This document shows, piece after piece, positions 44,329-52,834 of a stretch of DNA of 64,000 nt (positions within the stretch are counted from its first letter, which is position 1; each line of letters starts with the position of its first letter). Origin of the DNA: Novosphingobium taihuense (lineage in GTDB: Bacteria > Pseudomonadota > Alphaproteobacteria > Sphingomonadales > Sphingomonadaceae); contig NZ_VLKJ01000005.1 of NCBI RefSeq assembly GCF_007830315.1, forward strand, positions 124,001 to 188,000. Direction: 5' to 3'. The notes under the pieces were generated by a model. It worked only from the letters and a program-made list of their open reading frames with translations, searched no databases and was not told where the DNA came from. The translations under genes were made by a program, and so were the position numbers.

Positions 44329-45003
44329 ATGGCCGGTTCCACGATGCAGAAACGGATGCTTGCCGCAATGCGCCCCGCAAGCCTGGGCGAAGGCGAGCCC
44401 GTGCGCTGGCAGCAGCGCAAGTCCGCGCAGACGCGCCTGAAGATGCTGGAGGCAGCGGTCGATTGCCTTGTCGAAAGCGGATATCAGGGCCTTACCACCG
44501 CGCAGGTGGCCGAGCGCGCGCAAGTTTCGCGCGGGGCCATGCACCACCATTTCGCAACGCGGATGGATCTTGTTGCAGCGGTAGTCGAGCACATCTTCTA
44601 CCAGCGCATGCGCCTGTTTCTCGACGATTATATCGCCGCTATGGCGCAGAGCAAAGGTGCGCTGCTGATCGATCTCGCCACCGAGGCCCACTGGCGCAGC
44701 GTGCTGACGCGCGAGTACGCGGCCTATCTGGAACTGGCCGTGGCGGCGCGGACCGACCCGGAACTGAACGCGGCGTTCGAGCCGGCGGCGCGCCGCTATG
44801 ACGAGGTGTGGACCGCCGAGATGATCGAATCCTTCCCGCAGTGGCAGGACCAGTGGCAGGCAATGAAGCTGGGCAGCGATTTCGCGATCGCGGTCCATTC
44901 CGGGCTGCTGATGCACCGCCCGGTGTTCGGGCCGGAGCGGATCGAGCAGGTGCTCAAGCTGACCATCGCCACCGTGCGCAGGCTCTACGATCCGCTGAGC
45001 TGA
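44329..45003 (+). CDS. TetR-family transcriptional regulator
   Basis: This protein has about 224 residues from ATG 44329, placed 8 bases after AGGA; ATG 44323 is also possible. The N-terminal HTH is LTTAQVAERAQVSRGAMHHH, preceded by a helix with TRLKMLEAAVDCLVESGYQG. The C-terminal ligand domain is generic. It is divergent from the TonB receptor and probably regulates it or the downstream SDR, 67 bp away on the same strand. I saw no clear palindrome in the divergent gap. Confidence 0.88.
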   Translation: MAGSTMQKRMLAAMRPASLGEGEPVRWQQRKSAQTRLKMLEAAVDCLVESGYQGLTTAQVAERAQVSRGAMHHHFATRMDLVAAVVEHIFYQRMRLFLDDYIAAMAQSKGALLIDLATEAHWRSVLTREYAAYLELAVAARTDPELNAAFEPAARRYDEVWTAEMIESFPQWQDQWQAMKLGSDFAIAVHSGLLMHRPVFGPERIEQVLKLTIATVRRLYDPLS

Positions 45004-45069
45004 TCCGAGATTCCCGGCAGCGGTGTCGGAATTGCAGACAATAAACCGAGATATTTGGGAGACGACAAC

Positions 45070-45756
45070 ATGACCACCGTGGCAATCACCGGCGCAGCGC
45101 GCGGTATCGGGTTGGAACTCGCCCGCCAGCATGTCGAGGCGGGCGACCGTGTGATCGCGCTGGTGCGCGATCTGGAAGGCGCAACCGAGCTTGCCGAACT
45201 TGCCGCATCGTCGGGCGGACGGCTGACGGTTCACGCGATGGATGTTGCCGATGATGCTTCGGTCCGTGCAGGTGCGGCGCAGACGACGGACGAGCCGGTG
45301 GACGTGCTCTACAATGTGGCGGGCGTGCTTGGACCGACATCGCCCGAGCTGGAAAGCTCCGACTGGGCAGAATGGGACAATGTCTTCCGGATCATGCTGC
45401 AGGGGCCGTTACGCGTCCTGCAGGCGTTTCTCCCGCGGCTTGGGGCCGGATCGAAGGTCATCAACTTCAGCAGCCAGCTTGCCGCTTCGACGTGGCCCTA
45501 TGGCGGATTCTATGCCTACGCGGGGGCCAAGGCGGCCCTGAACCGGGTGATGCGCTCGGTTGCGGTGGACCTCAAGGATCGTGGCGTGGTGGTGGGACTG
45601 CTCCACCCCGGATACGTGCAGACCGATCTGGGTGGGCCGGATGCAGATATCACCCCGGCCGAGAGCGCTGCCGGCATTCGCAAGGTTGCCGCGGAATGGA
45701 CGCTCGAAACCTCGGGCGACTTTCTACAGTGGAACGGCGAACCGCACGCCTGGTAA
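45070..45756 (+). CDS. Short-chain dehydrogenase/reductase (C-factor-like)
   Basis: This SDR has 228 residues from ATG 45070, behind GGGAGA; a TTG at 45055 lies inside the leader and is rejected. The cofactor motif TGAARGIG, NVAG in VLYNVAGVLG and the catalytic YAGAK in GGFYAYAGAKAALNRV are all present. The Arg in VALVRDLEG favours NADP(H). It is shorter than classic SDRs at the C-terminus, as in the carbonyl-reductase/C-factor branch. The SnoaL-like gene begins 12 bp after its stop, sharing an AAGGAG site. Confidence 0.88.
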   Translation: MTTVAITGAARGIGLELARQHVEAGDRVIALVRDLEGATELAELAASSGGRLTVHAMDVADDASVRAGAAQTTDEPVDVLYNVAGVLGPTSPELESSDWAEWDNVFRIMLQGPLRVLQAFLPRLGAGSKVINFSSQLAASTWPYGGFYAYAGAKAALNRVMRSVAVDLKDRGVVVGLLHPGYVQTDLGGPDADITPAESAAGIRKVAAEWTLETSGDFLQWNGEPHAW

Positions 45757-45768
45757 GGAGACGCGACA

Positions 45769-46203
45769 ATGCCGTTCACCGGACCTCTCGAGGATCGCAT
45801 GGCGATCCGCGAACTGATGGACACGCACGCCCACGGGGTGATGACGCTCGACGCCGAACTTTGGGGATCGATCTGGGCGGACGATGCCTATTGGGAACTG
45901 CCCGAGTATCCCGACCTCGGCGGCTTTTCTGGTAAGGCGGCGATCGTTGAGGGTTGGTCGGAATCGATGAAGCACTATGGCCTCGACAATTGCACGAAGC
46001 CGATGGTCTATTTCATGCAACCCGGATCGATCGAGGTCGATGGCGACGCGGCCAAGGCGGTTGCCTATACCATCGAGATCTTCGACGATCCGGCCTCACG
46101 CAAGCGCATCCACGCTACCGGCCGCTACGACGACGAGCTGCGCAGGATCGGCGGCGCGTGGAAGTTCACGCGCCGGTCCTATCGCACGGTGTTTGCTGAC
46201 TAG
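45769..46203 (+). CDS. SnoaL-like / NTF2-fold protein
   Basis: This 144-residue protein has the SnoaL_4 pattern: LEDRMAIRELMDTHAHGVMT at the N-terminus, WGSIWADDAYWELPEYPDLGG, then a beta-rich half with GRYDDELRRIGGAWKFTRRSY. NTF2-like proteins of this kind act as small dehydratases, isomerases or oxygenase partners in aromatic and steroid catabolism; the activity here is not predictable. AAGGAG overlaps the stop of the preceding SDR, so the pair is co-translated. Its TAG stop overlaps the stop of the convergent methyltransferase in a CTAG tetranucleotide. Confidence 0.87.
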   Translation: MPFTGPLEDRMAIRELMDTHAHGVMTLDAELWGSIWADDAYWELPEYPDLGGFSGKAAIVEGWSESMKHYGLDNCTKPMVYFMQPGSIEVDGDAAKAVAYTIEIFDDPASRKRIHATGRYDDELRRIGGAWKFTRRSYRTVFAD

Positions 46204-46826
46204 GCGATCGGCTTTCGAGCGAACCAGATGACATGCTTGGCGCCAGTGCCGGTGGCGCATTCCTCGACGATCTCTTCGTCGACCTCGAAACCGGCGTCGT
46301 GGAGACGCAAGGCGAAGCCGTCGTCCGGCCAGGCCGACCAGACGGCGAGAATGCCGCCAGGGCGGAGCGCGGCCAGGGCCGCGCGGATACCCTTGGGGTG
46401 ATAGAGCGCGTCGTTGTCGTCGCAGGTCAGTCCCTCGGGGCCGTTGTCCACGTCGAGCAGGATCGCGTCATAGGCCTCGCGTGCCGAACCTATCAGCATG
46501 GCGACATCATCGTCGACCACGACAACGCGCGGATCATCGAGGCAGCCTGCGGTCAGGGTCTGCATCGGACCACGGGCCCAGCGGATGATATCGGGGACGA
46601 TCTCGGCCACGGTGACGACGGCGTCCCGTGGCAGGCATGCGAGCGCGGCGCGCAGGGTGAAGCCCATGCCATAGCCGCCGATCAGCCATTCCGCACCGGC
46701 GCGCGCGCCGAGGCGTGCCTGCGCCATTGTGGCTAGCGACTGTTCGGAGGCGCTGACGCGCGTGCCCATCAGTTCGGCATCGGAGAGCAGAATGGTGAAC
46801 TCGTCACCGCGCTGCATCAGGCGCAT
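46200..46826 (-). CDS. Spermidine-synthase-like SAM-dependent methyltransferase, N-terminus uncertain
   Basis: This frame gives 208 residues from its first ATG. Rossmann-type motifs are LIGGYGMGFTLRAALA, VAEIVPDIIRWA, and YDAILLDVDNGPEGL; the C-terminal half has LRPGGILAVWSAWPD. It resembles small spermidine-synthase-like proteins of sphingomonads. Upstream of the ATG the frame stays open and encodes DWIDTTFVPGGGE, which resembles the usual N-terminus of such proteins, but no ATG, GTG or TTG is found before it. A non-standard start or an indel is possible. It looks unrelated to the catabolic genes around it. Confidence 0.8.
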   Translation of the reverse strand: MRLMQRGDEFTILLSDAELMGTRVSASEQSLATMAQARLGARAGAEWLIGGYGMGFTLRAALACLPRDAVVTVAEIVPDIIRWARGPMQTLTAGCLDDPRVVVVDDDVAMLIGSAREAYDAILLDVDNGPEGLTCDDNDALYHPKGIRAALAALRPGGILAVWSAWPDDGFALRLHDAGFEVDEEIVEECATGTGAKHVIWFARKPIA

Positions 46827-46930
46827 TTCCCCACCGCCGGGAACGAACGTGGTATCGATCCAGTCGTGCCCGGCCCAGGTGTCCGACGACGCCGCATCGG
46901 ACGCCTTTTCTGTGCTTGTGATGATCCGGA

Positions 46931-47278
46931 CTACTTCTTGCGGGCCTTGCGCGCAGCGTAGCGCGCATCGCGAGCAGCCTTGCGTTCGGCTTCGGTCATT
47001 TCGGTCTGTGCGGCGAGCGCAGCCTCGGCGTCGATCTCTGCCTGGCGCTGGGCGGCCTCTTCGGCGGCCTTCGCCTCGGCCTTGGCCTGGGCCGCGGCGC
47101 GGCGGGCAGCCTGAGCGGCTTCGCGTTCAGCAGCTTTGGCTTCGGCCTTGGCGGCGGCGGCGGCAAGCGCTGCCGGATCGGGGGCGGGCTTGGCCTTCAA
47201 CTTGGCGAGCGCCTTTTCACGCGCAGCTGCGGCTGCCGCGATACGGTCGTTGAAACCGGGTTCCTTGTATCCTGCCAT
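46931..47278 (-). CDS. DUF6481-type Lys/Ala-rich protein
   Basis: This 115-residue protein is made mostly of Ala, Lys, Glu, Arg and Gln and should be a single long helix or coiled coil between about 15 and 110. The ends YKEPGFNDRIAAAAAAREK and ARDARYAARKARKK match the DUF6481 family of sphingomonads, whose role is unknown. The basic C-terminus could bind nucleic acid or membrane. No signal peptide is present. It lies upstream of the methyltransferase on the same strand. Confidence 0.8.
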   Translation of the reverse strand: MAGYKEPGFNDRIAAAAAAREKALAKLKAKPAPDPAALAAAAAKAEAKAAEREAAQAARRAAAQAKAEAKAAEEAAQRQAEIDAEAALAAQTEMTEAERKAARDARYAARKARKK

Positions 47279-47500
47279 TTGTAATCGAAGACCTTGGGAA
47301 TTGAAGTGACGTCAGGCGAGGCGGAGCGCTTCGCCGCTTTTGCAAGGGCTTGGATCTATCGGCACAAGGCAGCCAAGTGCCTGTATCTGCGCCATCGGCA
47401 AGTTTGCAGGGGTGCCCCTAGCACGATCTTGCAAGGCTTGGCCAGCGCCATGCGGATGCGGGAGCGTGGAACCATCCGGGCGTGGCCGGTTTGGGCGTGG

Positions 47501-48415
47501 ATGGAACAGCCTCTCGATTGCCTGATCATCGGCGCAGGACCCGCAGGTTTGACCGCGGCGATCTACCTTGCCCGCTTCCATTTGCGCATCGCGGTGATTG
47601 ACGCCGGGCAAAGCCGCGCCGCGCTGATTCCGCGCACGCACAATCATGCGGGCTATCCGGGCGGCATCGCCGGGACAGACCTCCTGCGGCTGATGCGCGA
47701 GCAGGCGGCGGAGTTCGGCGTGGAAGTGCAGAAGGCGAAAGTCGAGAGCCTGGTGCGTAAGGAGCTGGGGCTCCGCGCCTCTGCTGATGGCAAGGAGTGG
47801 TCGGCAAGGACTGTTCTGCTGGCGACAGGCGTGGTCAATAACCGGCCGACGATGGCCGACGAAGTTCACGACGAGGCACTGGCGCGGGGCCTGCTGCGCT
47901 ATTGCCCGATCTGCGATGGCTATGAGGCGAGCGACCAGCGCATCGGGGTGATCGGCTCGGGCAGCCGCGGGCATGGCGAGGCCTTGTTCATGCGCGGTTT
48001 CTCGCGGGATGTGACACTCATGGCGCCCGAGGGTGAGCACGAGCTGGAAGCCGGGGAGCGGGCAGAGCTTGAGCGACTGGGCGTGAGGCTGGTCGACGGA
48101 CCTTGCGCGCCCTTGCGGATCGAGGGTGATACTATCGTCGTTCCGACGCAGCGCGAGACGCTGGCGTTCGACACCGCCTATCCGGCGTTAGGCTCAGTGA
48201 TCCGGTCTGAACTGGCGCTGGCGCTCGGGGCCAGAGCGACCGCGGAAGGGTGCATCGAGATCGATGCGCACCAGCGGACGCGTGTGAAGGGCCTCTATGC
48301 GGCGGGTGACGTAACGCGAGGGCTGGACCAGATCAGCCATGCGATGGGGCAGGCGGGCGTTGCCGCGACGGCGATCCGCAACGACTTGTGCCAGGTATCG
48401 CCCCTTTTGCGCTGA
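47501..48415 (+). CDS. Thioredoxin-reductase-like FAD/NAD(P)-dependent oxidoreductase
   Basis: This flavoprotein has 304 residues from ATG 47501, which gives the classic N-terminus [20 protein letters not shown]. The frame stays open upstream to 47294 but that part is not conserved. A redox CPIC pair lies in [12 protein letters not shown], the NAD(P)-site is [16 protein letters not shown], and [20 protein letters not shown] is the C-terminal FAD block. This is the small thioredoxin-reductase/ferredoxin-NADP-reductase-like architecture; the substrate is not clear. It ends 15 bp before the convergent EthD gene, at a 15-bp tandem repeat that contains its stop. Confidence 0.9.
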   Translation: MEQPLDCLIIGAGPAGLTAAIYLARFHLRIAVIDAGQSRAALIPRTHNHAGYPGGIAGTDLLRLMREQAAEFGVEVQKAKVESLVRKELGLRASADGKEWSARTVLLATGVVNNRPTMADEVHDEALARGLLRYCPICDGYEASDQRIGVIGSGSRGHGEALFMRGFSRDVTLMAPEGEHELEAGERAELERLGVRLVDGPCAPLRIEGDTIVVPTQRETLAFDTAYPALGSVIRSELALALGARATAEGCIEIDAHQRTRVKGLYAAGDVTRGLDQISHAMGQAGVAATAIRNDLCQVSPLLR

Positions 48416-48437
48416 TCAGAGGTGCGCTGATCAGAGC
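48408..48437. repeat. 15-bp tandem duplication at a convergent gene junction
   Basis: TGCGCTGATCAGAG occurs at 48408-48421 and again at 48423-48436. The first copy holds the TGA stop of the flavoprotein (48413-48415), the second the TGA stop of the EthD gene on the other strand (48431-48433). Confidence 0.85.
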
Positions 48438-48778
48438 GAGGAGGCACGGGCCTCGAGGCGATAGGTGCGCATGCGGCTGCGGTCGAACAGGCGCTCCTCG
48501 TCTTCGATGATCTCACGCCTGGTCGCAGGATCGGCCATGGCGGCGAAGCAGGCGTCGCAAGTCTGCTGGTCCGGGAAGTCTATTTCCAGCACGACATCGT
48601 AATCATGTGGCGCATCTGTACCGTCAAGCGGGTGGAGGTGGTTGCGCTGGTAGCGGGTGGCCCAGCCTTTCAGCACCTTCTCGCCAATCAGGCGGTGTCG
48701 GCTCTCATAGTACGCGATGAAATCAGCCTTGCTCATCCCCTTGCGCCGCTTGAGCAGGGTGAGGACGGTGACGGTCAT
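48431..48778 (-). CDS. EthD-domain protein
   Basis: This 115-residue ferredoxin-fold (dimeric alpha/beta-barrel) protein begins MTVTVLTLLKRRKGMSKADF and continues IAYYESRHRLIGEKVL, the EthD pattern. ATG 48778 overlaps the stop of the isomerase-like gene by four bases. EthD proteins are accessory to cytochrome P450 or other degradative systems, or act as small cyclases and isomerases. Here it is the last gene of a three-gene unit with a Rieske oxygenase and a TIM-barrel protein, so a role in the same pathway is likely. Confidence 0.87.
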   Translation of the reverse strand: MTVTVLTLLKRRKGMSKADFIAYYESRHRLIGEKVLKGWATRYQRNHLHPLDGTDAPHDYDVVLEIDFPDQQTCDACFAAMADPATRREIIEDEERLFDRSRMRTYRLEARASSL

Positions 48779-49566
48779 GCGTGGGCTTCGAGCCAGCGGC
48801 GAGTAGCTTCGGCCACGGCCGCGGCGCGCAGGGCGGGGTGCGGGAAGGCATCGCGCAAGACTTCGGAGCGCAGCTCGATGGCGAGCGGGATGCCGGGCGG
48901 CAGGGCGTGATAGAGCGCGGCGAGGGGCAGGGCGCCTTCGCCGCACTGTTCGCGCAAGTTGATCGCGTCGTGGATCACCGCGTCGAAATCATAAGGATCG
49001 GGCCGTTCGACCGGGGCATCGCAGAACTGGGCGTAGGGGAGGAGTGCAGGATCGAGCCTTGCGATTTCCGCGATGGAAGAGCCTGAACGGTCTACGTGGA
49101 TCGGGTCAATCAGCAGGGCCTTGAGCGGGTGGCCGATCCGGTCCAGCACGGCCATGGCGGCGGTGAGATTCTTCACTTCGGTGAAAATGCCGAATTCCAG
49201 CGCGACGCGGATACCGCTGCCTTCTGCGTGGCGGCAGAGCTCGAACAACTGGGCGGCAGTTCGGGCATGATCCGGGTCGGACGAAACGCACAGGACGTTG
49301 CGCGCACCAAGCTCCGCACCAACGTCGATCACTTTGCGGTGAGCGTCGAGCGAGACGTCGGGTTTGAGCCAGATCACCTCGACATCGAGCAGCGGCAATC
49401 CGGTCGCCGCGAGCGCGGCGCGGGCATCGCGGGTATGGACTGCGGTCCACTCCGCCGGATCGACCCAGAGGCCGACCATGTCGAAGCCGCCTGCGCGGGC
49501 GGCCTCGATGGTCTCGACCGGGCCGAATTCGGGAACGACGCCCGAGGCGAGGGAGATCGGATTCAT
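48775..49566 (-). CDS. Sugar-phosphate isomerase/epimerase-like TIM-barrel protein
   Basis: This 263-residue protein is an AP-endonuclease-2-type TIM barrel. Metal-binding residues are suggested by ALEFGIF (Glu near 143), LLIDPIHVDRSG (Asp/His near 175), AQFCDAP and a late Glu in PLAIELRSE (near 230). Such proteins isomerise sugars or act as lyases or dehydratases on ring-cleavage products. It begins 13 bp after the Rieske oxygenase stop and overlaps EthD by 4 bp. Function is unassigned. Confidence 0.85.
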   Translation of the reverse strand: MNPISLASGVVPEFGPVETIEAARAGGFDMVGLWVDPAEWTAVHTRDARAALAATGLPLLDVEVIWLKPDVSLDAHRKVIDVGAELGARNVLCVSSDPDHARTAAQLFELCRHAEGSGIRVALEFGIFTEVKNLTAAMAVLDRIGHPLKALLIDPIHVDRSGSSIAEIARLDPALLPYAQFCDAPVERPDPYDFDAVIHDAINLREQCGEGALPLAALYHALPPGIPLAIELRSEVLRDAFPHPALRAAAVAEATRRWLEAHA

Positions 49567-49579
49567 GTTCCCGACAACC

Positions 49580-50758
49580 TCACATCACCGGTTCGGGGAG
49601 GTCCGGATCGTCCTGCAAGTACCAGTCCAGCCACTCGTGGAAGTACTGGTTGCCGCGTTCGTTGCGGCCGAAGACCAGTTCGTCATGCGCGCCGGTTTCG
49701 AGGCCCTTCTGGATCTCGAGACCGATCAGGTAGTCCTCGGTGTAGGTCACGTCGCGGAAGAAGTTCATCGCGGCTTCCACGTTCGCACGATCTTCCTCAT
49801 CGCGGATGGGTTCGCGGCGCAGGTAGTTGAGCACGGTGCGGTTCTCACCCGGCGTCGGTCCGGGGAAGAGCTGGGCGACCTGAGTGATCTCCGGCGCGAT
49901 GAAGGCCGAGACGTTGGGGAACATGATCCGCACGAAATCGAAGCCGTTGTTTTCTTGGGTGCCCCATTCCTCGCGCGGAACGTCCTTCAGCGCTTCGGCG
50001 ATCTTGTGGTGGGGGAAGCCGATGCGCTGGTGCGGGCCGAAGCCTTCGTAGTGCATGCAGTTGGACGGCGTGCGCGGGAAGATCGTTTCGGGGTGAAGCG
50101 AGGCGAAGTGATAGCCTTCGAGATAGCCGTCATAGGCGATCTTCCAGTTGGCGCCTTCGATCACGCGGCTACCCACGTAGGTCCACTTGCCGAAGTCGAG
50201 CGCTTCGAAATCGTCAAGGAAGCCGCGGTAGAAGGCATCGACGTCAATCGGCGCATTGGGCGTCAGCACGACGAAGATCATGCCAGCCTTTTCCTGGCAT
50301 GGCAGTTCGCGCAGGCCCATTTCCGACTTGTGGACCTCGCCGAACTTGCTGGCTTCGGAAATGCCGATCAGCTTTCCGTCCTGCCCGAAGGTCCAGCCAT
50401 GGTACTTGCAGGTGAAGCGCGGGCAATTGCCGTGGCCTTCGTTGGCCACAGGTGCCCCACGGTGCGAGCAGACGTTGAGGAAGGCGCGAACCTTGCCGGT
50501 CTTGTCGCGGTTGATCAGCACCGGCATGCCAACGGCGTCCATCGCCTTGTAATCACCGGGATTGGGCAGTTCGGCGGTGAAGGCCAGCATCAGCGGAACC
50601 CGCTTGAACACCAACTCCATCTCGGCTTTCCACTGGTCCGGGTCGGTATAGCTGCGCACCGGCACGCGCTTGGTCGTCTCGGTCAGGAAAGTCTGCTTGT
50701 TCTCGACATAGTCGCGCATGATTTCAGCGACTTGTCCGATGCGCTCGATACGGTCCAT
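49580..50758 (-). CDS. Rieske non-heme iron oxygenase, alpha-type subunit
   Basis: This 392-residue oxygenase has the Rieske [2Fe-2S] ligands Cys97-His99 in NVCSHRGAPVA and Cys117-His120 in RFTCKYHGWTF. The mononuclear iron site shows DGYLEGYHFASLH, with an Asp further on. Architecture is that of ring-hydroxylating dioxygenase alpha subunits, but no beta subunit, ferredoxin or reductase gene is adjacent, so those partners must lie elsewhere. It heads the operon oxygenase-TIM barrel-EthD and is divergent from an acyl-CoA ligase, 148 bp away. Substrate unknown. Confidence 0.93.
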   Translation of the reverse strand: MDRIERIGQVAEIMRDYVENKQTFLTETTKRVPVRSYTDPDQWKAEMELVFKRVPLMLAFTAELPNPGDYKAMDAVGMPVLINRDKTGKVRAFLNVCSHRGAPVANEGHGNCPRFTCKYHGWTFGQDGKLIGISEASKFGEVHKSEMGLRELPCQEKAGMIFVVLTPNAPIDVDAFYRGFLDDFEALDFGKWTYVGSRVIEGANWKIAYDGYLEGYHFASLHPETIFPRTPSNCMHYEGFGPHQRIGFPHHKIAEALKDVPREEWGTQENNGFDFVRIMFPNVSAFIAPEITQVAQLFPGPTPGENRTVLNYLRREPIRDEEDRANVEAAMNFFRDVTYTEDYLIGLEIQKGLETGAHDELVFGRNERGNQYFHEWLDWYLQDDPDLPEPVM

Positions 50759-50906
50759 TTGATCCTGTGCCTCTCCGTGGCCTTTTGGCCGAATGTTGCA
50801 AAGACCATGCCGTGGGCTGCGTTATGGGGGAAGCTGTGATTGGCGATAGGTTACTCGCCTTTTCGCCAATTGCTGAAGCGCCTTCACGCTTGGAACAAGC
50901 CACGCC

Positions 50907-52529
50907 ATGAATCAGAAAAGCAAAAAGCCTTGGGACTGGTTGCCGATTCCCGCCCCCCACCAGCAGGCCTTTGCCGCAAGCGGGGCCTGGGCTGGCAAGA
51001 CGCTGGCAGATCTGGCGCGCGATCGGGCGGTGGCGAGTCCCGATTTCGTCTGCTTCATCGATGGCGAAGGGCAGTACACCTTTGCGCAAGTGCTGGCCGA
51101 GGCGGAGGCACTTGCGGCCTCCCTTCATGCGCGCGGCCTGCGCGCCGGGGACGTGATCGCGTTTCAGGTGCCGAACTGGCGCGAGGCGGCAGTGATCAAT
51201 CTGGCAGCGGCGCTCTCGGGCTTCGTGGTCAACCCGATCGTCCCGATCTATCGCGATGCCGAAATGACGATGATGCTCGGCGATTGCAGGGCCAAGGCGA
51301 TTTTCGTGCCTGAGTGTTTCCGCAAGGTCGACTATGCCGCAATGGCGCGGCGCTGCCAGCAGTCCCTGCCCGATCTGGAGCACGTGTTCACGGTGCGCGG
51401 GAGCGAGGATGACGACTTCGCCGCATTGGTCGAGGCCGGACGAAACATTCCGTTTGCGGCACCGCCAGTCGATCCGCTCGGCGTGAAGATGGTGCTCTAT
51501 ACCTCGGGCACGACCGGGCGGCCCAAGGGCGTTCTGCACAGCCATGGCACGCTGGCGCATATCGTGGCGGCAAGCGGACGGCACTGGGGGCTGGCTGAGG
51601 GTGAGGCGACGCTGATGCCCTCGCCGGTCACGCATGTCTCCGGCTATGCCAACGGGCTGGAAGCGCCGTTCATCTGCGGCATCCGTTCGGTGCTGATGGA
51701 GGCGTGGAACGCGGCCGATGCGCTCGCGCTGATCGAGCAGCACAACTGCGTCGGCACCGTCGCGGCAACGCCGTTTCTGGTGGAGCTTGCAGCAGCCGCG
51801 CGGGCGGCGGGCACGGGATTGCCGAGCTTCCGTTTCTTTGCCTGTGGCGGGGCAGCGGTACCGGCGGATCTGATACCGGCAGCCAATGCGGCCTTCGACA
51901 ACTGCCGCGCCTTCCGCGTGTTCGGAGCCTCCGAAGTGCCACTGGTGACGTTCGGCTGGCCGCATGACGAGCATCTGGCGGCGACGACCGATGGCGAAGT
52001 GGTCGATTATGAAGTGCGCATCGTCGACCACGAGGACAACGATCTGCCGCGTGGGGCCGAGGGCGAAATCCTCGCGCGTGGCCCCGGCATGATGATGGGC
52101 TATGCCGACGCCGCGCAGACCGCCGACGCGATCACGCCCGACGGGTTCTTCCGTACCGGCGATCTTGGCGTATTGGACGAGCGGGGCGCGGTGACGATCA
52201 CCGGGCGGAAGAAAGACCTTATCATCCGGGGCGGCGAGAACATCTCGGCCAAGGAAATCGAGGACGTGCTCCACACGCACCCGGCGGTGAAGGAAGCCGC
52301 TGTCGTCGCCATGCCGCACGAACGCCTGGGCGAAGGCGTTTGCGCCTACGTGATTCTGCAGGGCGAGGGGGATGCTGCGGCGCTGGTCGCGCATGTCGGC
52401 GCTTCGGGCATGGCAAAACAGAAGATCCCGGAGCGCTTCGAATTCGTCGAGGATTTTCCGCGCACGGCCAGCGGCAAGGTGCGGAAGGACATGCTGCGCG
52501 CCATGGTGCGCAGCGCGGTGCAGGCCTGA
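50907..52529 (+). CDS. Acyl-CoA synthetase / AMP-dependent ligase
   Basis: This 540-residue enzyme activates a carboxylic acid to its CoA thioester. ANL-family motifs are YTSGTTGRPKGVLHSH (P-loop, near 197), FGASEVPLVTFGW, TGDLGVLDERGAVTITGRKK and GGENISAKEIEDVL, with the C-terminal catalytic Lys in ASGKVRKDML. The group includes medium-chain, cyclohexanecarboxylate and aryl CoA ligases. Being divergent from the Rieske oxygenase suggests that the acid is a pathway intermediate. The 58-residue small protein follows 90 bp later. Confidence 0.93.
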   Translation: MNQKSKKPWDWLPIPAPHQQAFAASGAWAGKTLADLARDRAVASPDFVCFIDGEGQYTFAQVLAEAEALAASLHARGLRAGDVIAFQVPNWREAAVINLAAALSGFVVNPIVPIYRDAEMTMMLGDCRAKAIFVPECFRKVDYAAMARRCQQSLPDLEHVFTVRGSEDDDFAALVEAGRNIPFAAPPVDPLGVKMVLYTSGTTGRPKGVLHSHGTLAHIVAASGRHWGLAEGEATLMPSPVTHVSGYANGLEAPFICGIRSVLMEAWNAADALALIEQHNCVGTVAATPFLVELAAAARAAGTGLPSFRFFACGGAAVPADLIPAANAAFDNCRAFRVFGASEVPLVTFGWPHDEHLAATTDGEVVDYEVRIVDHEDNDLPRGAEGEILARGPGMMMGYADAAQTADAITPDGFFRTGDLGVLDERGAVTITGRKKDLIIRGGENISAKEIEDVLHTHPAVKEAAVVAMPHERLGEGVCAYVILQGEGDAAALVAHVGASGMAKQKIPERFEFVEDFPRTASGKVRKDMLRAMVRSAVQA

Positions 52530-52618
52530 TCGTGCAACGTCAGGGAACCTAATCCCCGATCGGGAATTTCCCGCCTGTCGATCGCGAAGGAAAAGCGGTG
52601 ACAGGCAGGGAGGCGCGG

Positions 52619-52795
52619 ATGTCGGGATTAGTGCACGAAATCGCTGCGGCTGCGGACATGATCACCCCCTCGAGCGAGCAGAATCTGCTCATGCTGCGCC
52701 ACCATCTCAACGAAGCTTTTCTGTTCAGCGAAGAGCTTGGCATGAAAGTGGCAGCTAGCGATCTTTGCCGCATGCTGAGAATGCTGGAAGACTGA
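52619..52795 (+). CDS. Small protein of unknown function
   Basis: This 58-residue frame starts at ATG 52619, five bases after a strong GGGAGG. The composition is normal for a folded helical protein (LVHEIAAAADMITP, then NLLMLRHHLNEAFLFSEELG and SDLCRMLRMLED). I do not recognise a family. It lies after the acyl-CoA ligase on the same strand and, on the opposite strand, opposes only the out-of-frame tail of the Rieske gene, whose true stop is at 52835. Confidence 0.6.
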   Translation: MSGLVHEIAAAADMITPSSEQNLLMLRHHLNEAFLFSEELGMKVAASDLCRMLRMLED

Positions 52796-52834
52796 GCGCG
52801 CGGCACACTCTGCCCTGCCTCGCCAGCTTGCCGC

